5,506 nucleotides of DNA from Chloroflexota bacterium (GTDB lineage: Bacteria > Chloroflexota > Dehalococcoidia > Plut-88900): NCBI GenBank assembly GCA_022566235.1, contig JADFJI010000172.1, forward strand, positions 1 through 5,506. Direction: 5' to 3'. Within the stretch, counting starts at the first letter, position 1. The number at the start of each line of letters is the position of its first letter. Below are positions 1-5,061 of the stretch, piece after piece. The notes beneath the pieces are model-generated. The model did no database searches and was not told where the DNA came from. It saw only the letters and a list, made by a program, of their open reading frames with translations. A program made the translations under genes and the position numbers.

Positions 1-34
1 TCCTCAGACTTCGGTCATATTCTCGACGCCAAAG

Positions 35-52
35 GCTGATAGCTGATAGCTA
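35..52. repeat. Short tandem repeat GCTGATA x2 plus partial copy
   Basis: Two exact copies of the heptamer GCTGATA (35-41 and 42-48) are followed by GCTA (49-52). They lie about 20 bases beyond the stop codon of the minus-strand fusion gene. On the minus strand the segment can form only a weak 4-bp stem (TAGC/GCTA) and is followed by CCTTTGG rather than a T-tract, so it is not a convincing terminator. It could be a dispersed genomic repeat, which a single window cannot show. The rest of 1-71 holds nothing I can support. Confidence 0.5.
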
Positions 53-71
53 AAAGTATACCAGCCGGGCC

Positions 72-857
72 TTACCGCTGCCCCGTTCCGGCGCCGTCCT
101 TCACCCGCAGGGCGGCCCCGGCGGCCAAGGCCAGTAGGGCGACGCCACCGCTGAGCAGGGCGCCCATCTTTGCCGGATCCAGGAAAGCGGCCTCACGGGA
201 CATAGCGGGCCCGGCAAACGCTTTGCTGGCGACGAATAGGGCCACTGTCAAGCCCAGCCCGGCGATCATCCCCGCCACCACCAGGTGCCTGCCGTCCATC
301 CCCGTTGGCAGCGGAAAACCCAGGCGTAAGGCAACCAAGGAGAATGTCGAAACTCCCACCATCTTGCCAACCACCAGGGACAGAAGGACGATGAAGGTGA
401 CGGAGTTGATGCTGTCCCTCTTGTTGCGCAGGCTGCTGCTTACCAATGAGTCATTGGTATTTACAACATAGGTGCTGTTAGCCTTATCTTCGGCAGTCTC
501 CCACACCTCATAGGCGCTGTTAACCGCAACGATCACGAGCGTTGATCCTACACCAGCCCCCGTTGGGTTGATTGTGTACGTTATACCGCCCGCAGGAACT
601 GCCCACGCCCTTTTTAAGTCCTTGAAGAAGCACGTTTTATCGCCTCCTCCTTTGTCCTTCTTGCCTCCCCCGGGCATTCCAGAGGGCTTAGCCGGATCAC
701 CTTGATAGTGGACGTGCACCACCTTTACGATGTCAGGTGGGCCGTTTCCCGGGGCGTCTGCCGGTCTTGCCCCCACGGCCACCAGGCTGAAGGCCAGGGT
801 CAGTATCAATATCGCCGCTATGACGAAGCTTGATTTTCTAGATGCTATTCTGCTCAT
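72..857 (-). CDS. Chimeric exported protein: truncated matrixin-like N-terminus joined to NhaA antiporter C-terminus (TM X-XII)
   Basis: A 261-residue protein that reads as two unrelated gene pieces joined in frame. Residues 1-35 form a signal peptide: basic start with R3, R7, K8, hydrophobic core ~11-28, and ADA before P36 as a likely cleavage site. A Pro/Gly/Lys-rich linker follows (36-73). Residues 75-130 (CFF...W..., TYTINPTG at 93-100, AVNSAYEVWE at 111-120) resemble the region just before the catalytic domain of secreted matrixin-type metalloproteases. No HExxHxxGxxH zinc motif follows. From about residue 148 the sequence matches the end of NhaA Na+/H+ antiporters: VVGKMVG (162-168, K165 aligning with E. 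coli Lys300 of TM X), ALRLGFPLP (176-184), the TM XI-like AGLGLTVALFVASKAF (199-214), and LDPAKMGALL leading into TM XII (226-247). TM I-IX, including the Asp163/Asp164 ion site, are absent, so antiport is not expected. AGGAG (864-868) lies 6 bases before ATG. The NhaA half is G+C richer (43/60 at 121-180) than the join region (26/60 at 421-480). Alternatives are a decayed remnant or an assembly chimera. The NhaA assignment is firm, the matrixin assignment moderate. Confidence 0.75.
   Translation of the reverse strand: MSRIASRKSSFVIAAILILTLAFSLVAVGARPADAPGNGPPDIVKVVHVHYQGDPAKPSGMPGGGKKDKGGGDKTCFFKDLKRAWAVPAGGITYTINPTGAGVGSTLVIVAVNSAYEVWETAEDKANSTYVVNTNDSLVSSSLRNKRDSINSVTFIVLLSLVVGKMVGVSTFSLVALRLGFPLPTGMDGRHLVVAGMIAGLGLTVALFVASKAFAGPAMSREAAFLDPAKMGALLSGGVALLALAAGAALRVKDGAGTGQR
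441..459. repeat. Perfect 19-bp palindrome at the fusion junction
   Basis: The arms TACCAATGA (441-449) and TCATTGGTA (451-459) are exact reverse complements around a single central G at 450. The palindrome lies inside the coding sequence (about residues 134-139, TNDSLV), between the last matrixin-like residues and the first NhaA-like residues. A palindrome this long and perfect is unlikely by chance in 19 bases. It could be a recombination or excision scar, a hairpin at which a template switch occurred, or a protein-binding site. Confidence 0.7.
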
Positions 858-910
858 GGCAGGCTCCTGTGATCGGTCACCATTAAAGCTGTCGTAAATA
901 TATCAACCTT

Positions 911-940
911 TGTATTACTTATGTATTACCAACGTATCAG
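911..940. repeat. Helically phased direct repeats TGTATTAC
   Basis: TGTATTAC occurs at 911-918 and again at 922-929. A degenerate third copy (CGTATCAG, 5 of 8 matching) lies at 933-940. The period is 11 bp, close to one DNA turn, and the repeats fall in the probable untranslated leader of the minus-strand fusion gene, downstream of its candidate promoter. They could be a binding site on one DNA face or simply low-complexity A+T-rich sequence. Confidence 0.35.
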
Positions 941-948
941 GTCTTTAA

Positions 949-977
949 ATGGTAGTCCCAACCAGCCCCCACGTCAA
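949..977 (-). promoter_or_regulatory. Candidate sigma-70 promoter for the fusion gene
   Basis: On the minus strand TTGACG (977-972; 5 of 6 to the -35 consensus) is separated by exactly 17 bases from TACCAT (954-949; 4 of 6 to the -10 consensus). Transcription would start near 942, giving a leader of about 85 bases before the ATG at 857. The half-site array at 985-1016 begins 7 bases upstream of the -35 box, where an activator commonly sits. Predicted from consensus only. Confidence 0.4.
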
Positions 978-984
978 GACGAAA

Positions 985-1016
985 TGTTCTAGTACATTGT
1001 TCTAGAACACTGTTCT
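985..1016. promoter_or_regulatory. Array of five alternating TGTTCT/AGWACA half-sites (operator-like)
   Basis: Half-sites read TGTTCT (985-990), AGTACA (991-996), TGTTCT (998-1003), AGAACA (1004-1009) and TGTTCT (1011-1016), with a single base between pairs at 997 and 1010. The unit therefore repeats every 13 bp, and its middle copy is a perfect 12-bp palindrome (998-1009). Clustered palindromic half-sites between two divergent promoters are typical of an operator for a dimeric regulator binding cooperatively. The spacing does not fit the Gram-positive LexA box (GAAC-N4-GTTC; here GAAC-N3-GTTC) or the alphaproteobacterial one (GTTC-N7-GTTC; here N9). The regulator is unknown, and either flanking gene could be the target. 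Confidence 0.55.
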
Positions 1017-1064
1017 ATTAAGGATAGCAAGGCATATTTTTTAAGGTCCCTACGTATCGTAGCA

Positions 1065-1093
1065 TTGATTCTTGGTCATACGTACACTATCAT
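1065..1093 (+). promoter_or_regulatory. Candidate sigma-70 promoter for argF
   Basis: TTGATT (1065-1070; 4 of 6 to consensus) and TATCAT (1088-1093; 5 of 6) are separated by 17 bases. Transcription would begin near 1100, leaving about 74 bases of leader before the argF ATG. The palindromic hexamer TACGTA occurs at 1051-1056, upstream of the -35 box, and at 1079-1084, inside the spacer. A regulator could bridge this pair. No clear ArgR-type box is seen. Confidence 0.45.
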
Positions 1094-1109
1094 CAGAGGA
1101 GTGACAGCT

Positions 1110-1134
1110 CAGGCCCCACACGGGCCTGCGGCCC
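1110..1134 (+). promoter_or_regulatory. argF leader: two mutually exclusive hairpins
   Basis: CAGGCCC (1110-1116) pairs with GGGCCTG (1122-1128) around a 5-base loop. The segment GGGCC (1122-1126) can instead pair with GGCCC (1130-1134) around TGC. The two helices share 1122-1126, so only one can form at a time. Neither is followed by a T-tract, so this is not a standard intrinsic terminator. It may affect leader folding or may only reflect local GC-rich sequence. Confidence 0.35.
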
Positions 1135-1173
1135 TAAAATACGGATTCCAGGAACATATCGGACGCGTGAGAG

Positions 1174-2094
1174 ATGAAGAAAGACCTGATCTCCATGACA
1201 GACCTCTCCACCGAGGACGTGTGGGGGCTGATAGAAGAGGCCCGAGACCTTAAGAAGGGAGGCGCCAGCCGAATGCTGGAGGGCCGGACCCTGGCCCTGC
1301 TGTTTCAGAAACCGTCCCTCAGGACCCGGGTCAGCTTCGATGTAGGCATGAAGCAGCTTGGGGGCCACACCGTCTATCTCTCCCCCGATGAGGTGGGCAT
1401 GGGGGCCCGAGAGTCGATTGCCGACGTAGCCCGGGTCCTGAGCCGGTATGTCGATGGCATCGTTGCCCGCACGTTTGGGCATGAACTGGTGGTGGAGCTG
1501 GCCCAACACGCTTCCGTGCCGGTGATCAACGGCCTCAGCGACGATGAGCATCCGTGCCAGGCCCTGACCGACCTGTTTACCATATACGAGAAGAAAGGCA
1601 AGCTCCAGGGAGTCAAGATAGCGTTTGTTGGAGATGGCAACAACATGGCCGCCAGTCTATCCATGGGCGCCCTGATGGTGGGGTCTGGTTTCACTCTGGC
1701 GGCCCCGGCTGGATATCAGCTCAAGGAGCCGGTTGTCAGCGTCATCAAGGGCCTGGCCTCGAAGAACGGGGCCAAGTTCGAGATGGTGGACGACCCGGCA
1801 GAGGCGGTAGCGGAGGCCGACGTGGTCTACACCGATGTTTGGACCAGCATGGGCCAGGAGAAAGAGGCGGCCCAGAGGCGAAGGGATTTCGCCGAATATC
1901 GCGTAGACCCGGGCCTGCTGTCCCTGGCCAAAAGGGATGCCATCTTCATGCACCCCCTTCCCGCCCACCACGGAGAGGAGATAACAAAGGAGATGATGGA
2001 GCACCCGCAGTCGGTGGTGTACGACCAGGCGGAAAACCGGCTCCATCTACAGAAGGCTATACTGGCCCGATTGCTGGGGCCTCACCGGTGTTGA
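1174..2094 (+). CDS. argF: Ornithine carbamoyltransferase
   Basis: This cytoplasmic enzyme transfers the carbamoyl group of carbamoyl phosphate to L-ornithine, giving L-citrulline for arginine synthesis. Its 306 residues match the usual length. The carbamoyl-phosphate site is seen as KPSLRTR (46-52) and HPCQ (126-129). DGNN (154-157) and the ornithine-binding pair D221 with SMG (225-227) mark an ornithine rather than aspartate enzyme. In the fourth signature, HPLPAHHGEE (260-269), Pro261 stands where most family members have the catalytic-site Cys of HCLP; HPLP is usual in aspartate carbamoyltransferases. The start is well set: an in-frame TGA lies at 1168-1170, two codons upstream, and KKDLISMTDLS fits the family's N-terminus. 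The ribosome site is weak (GTGAGAG only). No other arg gene is visible. der follows after 53 bases on the same strand, so co-transcription is likely. A catabolic role is possible but less likely. Confidence 0.93.
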   Translation: MKKDLISMTDLSTEDVWGLIEEARDLKKGGASRMLEGRTLALLFQKPSLRTRVSFDVGMKQLGGHTVYLSPDEVGMGARESIADVARVLSRYVDGIVARTFGHELVVELAQHASVPVINGLSDDEHPCQALTDLFTIYEKKGKLQGVKIAFVGDGNNMAASLSMGALMVGSGFTLAAPAGYQLKEPVVSVIKGLASKNGAKFEMVDDPAEAVAEADVVYTDVWTSMGQEKEAAQRRRDFAEYRVDPGLLSLAKRDAIFMHPLPAHHGEEITKEMMEHPQSVVYDQAENRLHLQKAILARLLGPHRC

Positions 2095-2147
2095 AGGGCC
2101 CAGGGCCTCCGGGCCGCCACCGCTCTCCAAGAAGGCGCTGAGGAAAG

Positions 2148-3461
2148 ATGTCCATTGTAGCCATTGTCGGGCGTCCCAACGTAGGCAAGTCCACCCTGTT
2201 TAACCGGCTGGTTGGCCGGCGTATGGCCATCGTATCGGAGATGCCGGGCACTACTCGTGACAGGGTCACTGCGAAGGTCTCTTTCGCCGAACGAGAGTTT
2301 ATCCTGGTCGACACCGGGGGCCTGCAGCCCGACCCGGAGTCGGAGATTCAACGGGGCGTCACCAGCCAGATCCACATGGCCATCGAGGAGGCCGAAGCGA
2401 TAATCTTCATGGTCGACGCTAAGGAAGGGCTGACGGCCTCGGACCTGGAAGTGAGCGACCTTCTGCGCCGATCGACCAAGCCTGTGGTGCTGGCTGCCAA
2501 CAAAGTGGACAACTCAAGGCGTTTGGATGATGTCCCGGATTTCTATCGACTTGGCATAGGGGACCCAATTCCCATCAGTGCGTACCACGGCACGGGGTTG
2601 GAGGAGCTCATGACCACGGTGGCCGGTCACCTGCCACCCTCCGTTCCGGAGGAGCGGAGCGGGACCATGAAGATCGCCATCGTCGGTCGACCCAACGTGG
2701 GCAAATCCATGCTTCTGAACACCCTGTTCGGCCAGGAGAGGGTCATCGTCAGCGAGATTCCGGGTACCACTCGGGATGCCGTGGACACTATCCTGGAGTA
2801 CGAGGGAGAGTCTATAGTGCTTATAGACACCGCCGGTTTGAGGAAACGGGGAAGAGTAGACCCGGGGGTGGAGCGCTACAGTGTGCTTCGTACTATGCAG
2901 GCGATCTATAGAGCCGACGTGGTGTTTGTGATAGTCGACGCCGCGGAGCTGATGACGGCCCAGGACCTCCACGTATGGGGCTACACCAAGGATGCTTTAA
3001 AGGGGGTGGCGGTGGTGGTGAATAAATGGGACCTGGCCCCCGACCTGGGCCTGGACCAGAAGAGGAACCGCCACTACGTCAGGTACCGTCTCAGGGCCGC
3101 CCCATATATTCCCATTCTCTATGCCTCGGCCAAATATGGTCAGGGGGTAGAGGAGCTTATCCCAACGGCTAAACGTATCTTCGCCGAGAGGGGCAAAGAG
3201 GTGACGACGTCGGCGTTGAACCGGGTCCTGATCCGGGCAGTGGCCTCCAGCCCCATGCCCCGGGACCGGGGCAGGCACCTCAAGGTGTTTTACGGCACCC
3301 AAACCGGCACTCACCCACCTACCTTCACCCTGTTTGTAAACGACCCCGCTCTCATGCACTTCTCCTACGCCCGGTATATGGAGAACCAGATACGAGAGGC
3401 ATTCGGCTTCGAGGGCACGCCCATCCAGCTGCGGTTCCAAGGGAGGAAGGCTGAACGTTGA
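2148..3461 (+). CDS. der: Ribosome assembly GTPase Der (EngA)
   Basis: This essential GTPase with two tandem G domains binds maturing 50S subunits in the cytoplasm. Its 437 residues are the normal length. G domain 1 has GRPNVGKS (8-15), PGTTRD (33-38), DTGG (55-58), NKVD (118-121) and ISA (143-145). G domain 2 has GRPNVGKS (180-187), PGTTRD (205-210), DTAG (227-230), NKWD (292-295) and SAK (327-329). A C-terminal KH-like domain (about 354-433) carries FVNDP (396-400) and FGFEGTPI (419-426). All nucleotide-binding motifs are intact in both domains. After the second P-loop the sequence is GKSMLLN where GKSSLLN is common, a mild change outside the required residues. AGGA (2141-2144) lies 3 bases before the ATG, close but usable. 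The stop overlaps plsY by four bases, which suggests translational coupling. The der-plsY pairing is seen in several bacterial groups. Confidence 0.97.
   Translation: MSIVAIVGRPNVGKSTLFNRLVGRRMAIVSEMPGTTRDRVTAKVSFAEREFILVDTGGLQPDPESEIQRGVTSQIHMAIEEAEAIIFMVDAKEGLTASDLEVSDLLRRSTKPVVLAANKVDNSRRLDDVPDFYRLGIGDPIPISAYHGTGLEELMTTVAGHLPPSVPEERSGTMKIAIVGRPNVGKSMLLNTLFGQERVIVSEIPGTTRDAVDTILEYEGESIVLIDTAGLRKRGRVDPGVERYSVLRTMQAIYRADVVFVIVDAAELMTAQDLHVWGYTKDALKGVAVVVNKWDLAPDLGLDQKRNRHYVRYRLRAAPYIPILYASAKYGQGVEELIPTAKRIFAERGKEVTTSALNRVLIRAVASSPMPRDRGRHLKVFYGTQTGTHPPTFTLFVNDPALMHFSYARYMENQIREAFGFEGTPIQLRFQGRKAER
3442..3446 (+). promoter_or_regulatory. Ribosome binding site for plsY inside der
   Basis: GGAGG lies within the last codons of der, 11 bases before the TTG at 3458. 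It supports TTG as the plsY start over the in-frame ATG at 3476 (residue 7), which has no purine-rich site at a suitable distance. Confidence 0.5.
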
Positions 3462-4078
3462 TCTTTCTGGTTTTGATGCTGGTGGCCTACCTCTTGGGGT
3501 CGATACCCACGGGTAAGGTCGTCGTCAAACGGACGAAAGGGGTGGACATACAGGACTACGGCAGCGGGAACATCGGGGCGGCAAACGTGCTCAGGGTGGC
3601 GGGGCCCAAAGCCTCGGGGCTGGTCCTGATAGTGGATATCTTCAAGGGCATGCTGCCGGTGTTGCTGGCCAAGTGGCTCCTGGTCTCCCCCATCGGACAG
3701 GTTCTCGTAGGCACGGCGGCCATCGTAGGACACGTCTGGCCGGTGTTCCACGGTTTCAAGGGGGGTAAAGGGGTTCTTACCGCGGTGGGATCCCTGTTTG
3801 TCCTGGCGCCCCTGGCAGCGCTGGCGGCAATGGTCACCGGTGGTGGCATCATGTCCAAATCCCGGTATTCCTCACTGGGCTCCCTAACGGGCACGATCGT
3901 GGGAGCTATCTGCCTCGTCCTTCTCATCATGGCTGGGAAAAAACCCTCCGGCTATCTGCTGCACGCCTTTATCTCCACCCTGGTTGTCGTGTTCACTCAC
4001 CGGGAGAACATCCAGCGGCTACTGGACGGCAAGGAGAACAGGCTGGCGTCCGGCTCCGCAAAGAAGCGGCGCCCATAG
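3458..4078 (+). CDS. plsY: Glycerol-3-phosphate acyltransferase PlsY
   Basis: This integral membrane enzyme uses acyl-phosphate, made by PlsX, to acylate position 1 of glycerol-3-phosphate, giving lysophosphatidic acid, the first step of phospholipid synthesis. Its 206 residues fit the family. The three conserved cytoplasmic-face motifs are present: GSIPTG (14-19), GSGNIGAANVLR (35-46; many members have GATN) and GHVWPVFHGFKGGKG (91-105). Hydrophobic segments lie at about 1-18, 52-75, 79-98, 110-130, 143-160 and 165-180. The tail HRENIQRLLDGKENRL (181-196) is also typical, followed by a basic C-terminus. Translation appears to begin at TTG, whose bases overlap the der stop (TTGA, 3458-3461); ATG at 3476 is the alternative. 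PlsX is not in the window. The gene ends directly against the oppositely oriented prmA. Confidence 0.95.
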   Translation: MIFLVLMLVAYLLGSIPTGKVVVKRTKGVDIQDYGSGNIGAANVLRVAGPKASGLVLIVDIFKGMLPVLLAKWLLVSPIGQVLVGTAAIVGHVWPVFHGFKGGKGVLTAVGSLFVLAPLAALAAMVTGGGIMSKSRYSSLGSLTGTIVGAICLVLLIMAGKKPSGYLLHAFISTLVVVFTHRENIQRLLDGKENRLASGSAKKRRP

Positions 4079-4969
4079 CTAGGAGTCCGATTTCTCGAAA
4101 ACCAGGGTACGCCAGTCCTCTACTCTCCTCATCTCTCTCACCAGTGCCCCTAGCCCGGTGAAAGCCGCCTGTACCTCATTCGACTGGTCCTCAAGGATGC
4201 CGCCGGTTATAATCAGGCCCCCAGGCTTCAGCAGGTCCATCATGGCCGCGGCCAGTTCTACGATGGGACTGACAGTGATGTTGGCTACTATGAGGTGGTA
4301 GGAGGAGGCTGGGAGCAAAGGGTTATCCAACTCCAGGGACCCCTCACGAACCTCTATGATGGCCTCAGTCCCGTTGGCCAACACGTTTTCCCTGGCCACC
4401 TTGACTGCTACGGGATCGATATCCAGGGCCAGCGCCCTGGTCACTCCGAGCTTGGCGGCCGTAATGGCCAGTATCCCCGATCCTGTACCCAGGTCTAGCA
4501 TCTCGATGCCGGGCTCTACCAGCCGTTCCAAGAGCTCCAAGCACATTCTGGTGGTGGGATGGAGCCCCGTGCCGAAGGCCATTCCCGGGTCCAGGCGCAC
4601 CACTACATCCCTGGGTCTCGGTTTGTACTTCAGCCACGAGGGGCAGACTACCATCCGATCTCCGATATGCAGGACTTTGAAGTGTTTTCGCCATGCCCGG
4701 GTCCAGTCCTCTTCAGTCAGCCGACTCTCCCGCAAAGGACCTATGGGACGTATTAGGGCCAAAAGGCGGACTGCCAGGTCGATATCCGAGCGCTTGCCGT
4801 GGAGGGAATCATCATCGGGAAGGTAGGTTTTGACCGAGACCCTGCTAACGTTTTTGGAAGGGTCATCCTGCTGGACCACTACCCCCTGGCACCCATAGCG
4901 CTGGAAGACCTCTGCGACAGCATCTGCGGCCTCTAAATCGGACTCCACCTCCAGCTCTATCCAATCCAT
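4079..4969 (-). CDS. prmA: Ribosomal protein L11 methyltransferase
   Basis: This cytoplasmic S-adenosylmethionine-dependent enzyme methylates ribosomal protein L11. Its 296 residues are the usual length. An N-terminal L11-recognition domain (about 1-95, starting DWIELEVES) is followed by the class I methyltransferase fold. Visible motifs are LDPGMAFGTGLHPTT (126-140), the SAM-binding loop LDLGTGSGILAI (158-169), the acidic ALDIDPVAV (181-189), and VANITVSPI (228-236), the family's NI-containing substrate loop. GGLIITGGIL (250-259) is also characteristic. AAGGA (4975-4979) lies 5 bases before ATG, supporting the start. The gene is 92 bases downstream of the GlcG/HbpS-like gene on the same strand. 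Its stop codon directly abuts the plsY stop on the other strand, so each transcript probably runs into the neighbour. It shares the broad ribosome theme with der, but the genes are not in one operon. Confidence 0.95.
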   Translation of the reverse strand: MDWIELEVESDLEAADAVAEVFQRYGCQGVVVQQDDPSKNVSRVSVKTYLPDDDSLHGKRSDIDLAVRLLALIRPIGPLRESRLTEEDWTRAWRKHFKVLHIGDRMVVCPSWLKYKPRPRDVVVRLDPGMAFGTGLHPTTRMCLELLERLVEPGIEMLDLGTGSGILAITAAKLGVTRALALDIDPVAVKVARENVLANGTEAIIEVREGSLELDNPLLPASSYHLIVANITVSPIVELAAAMMDLLKPGGLIITGGILEDQSNEVQAAFTGLGALVREMRRVEDWRTLVFEKSDS

Positions 4970-4985
4970 CTTTGTCCTTTGACCA

Positions 4986-5016
4986 GGGCTTATGTCTTAG
5001 ACCTTCAGCTAAGCCC
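4986..5016 (-). promoter_or_regulatory. Inverted repeat just upstream of the prmA ribosome site
   Basis: GGGCTTA (4986-4992) and TAAGCCC (5010-5016) are exact reverse complements around a 17-base loop. A second, competing stem CTTAG/CTAAG lies inside the same span on the minus strand. The stem ends 6 bases upstream of the prmA Shine-Dalgarno AAGGA. No T-tract follows, so it is a poor intrinsic terminator for the gene upstream. It could be an mRNA processing or translation-control element, or a binding site. Confidence 0.35.
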
Positions 5017-5061
5017 ATCATACAGTGGGGGATCACGGAAACAGGGGGTGAGGGTTTTATG

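Larger units (their letters stand above)
858..1173. other. Divergent intergenic region (316 bp)
   Basis: This non-coding region lies between the minus-strand fusion gene and argF, and its middle is noticeably A+T-richer than the genes. From left to right it holds the AGGAG ribosome site of the fusion gene (864-868), 11-bp-period repeats (911-940), a minus-strand promoter candidate (949-977) and an alternating half-site array (985-1016). These are followed by a TTAAGG direct repeat (1018-1023 and 1041-1046), a short palindrome CTACG-TAT-CGTAG (1050-1062), a plus-strand promoter candidate (1065-1093) and a GC-rich hairpin pair (1110-1134). I see no convincing small ORF in it. Confidence 0.7.

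Noticed and set aside
72..857. Functional full-length NhaA antiporter
   Set aside because: Only TM X-XII are present; the ion-binding aspartates of TM V and the first nine helices are missing.
985..1016. SOS (LexA) box
   Set aside because: GAAC/GTTC elements are present, but their spacing (N3, N9) fits neither the GAAC-N4-GTTC nor the GTTC-N7-GTTC form, and neither neighbour is a repair gene.
1018..1046. TTAAGG direct repeat with T6 tract as a terminator or mobile-element edge
   Set aside because: There is no stem before the T-tract and no plus-strand gene upstream. The 6-bp repeat, 23 bp apart, is too short to support a target duplication.
1065..1253. Plus-strand open frame through the argF leader and start
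   Set aside because: It begins at TTG overlapping the candidate -35 box, has no spaced ribosome site, and runs out of frame into argF. A leader peptide starting at GTG 1101 was also dismissed because the purine-rich stretch touches it and no arginine codon run is present.
1657..2046. Long minus-strand open frames across argF and der
   Set aside because: They lie opposite genes with complete family motifs, resemble no known protein, and are the expected shadows of G+C-rich codon use.
2096..2118. Terminator between argF and der
   Set aside because: GGCCC (2097-2101) can pair with GGGCC (2111-2115), but no T-tract follows and der continues on the same strand 53 bases later.
5017..5045. Separate promoter for prmA
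   Set aside because: TATGAT (5022-5017, minus strand) is a good -10, but no acceptable -35 box lies 16-18 bases upstream and the extended -10 TGn is not correctly placed.
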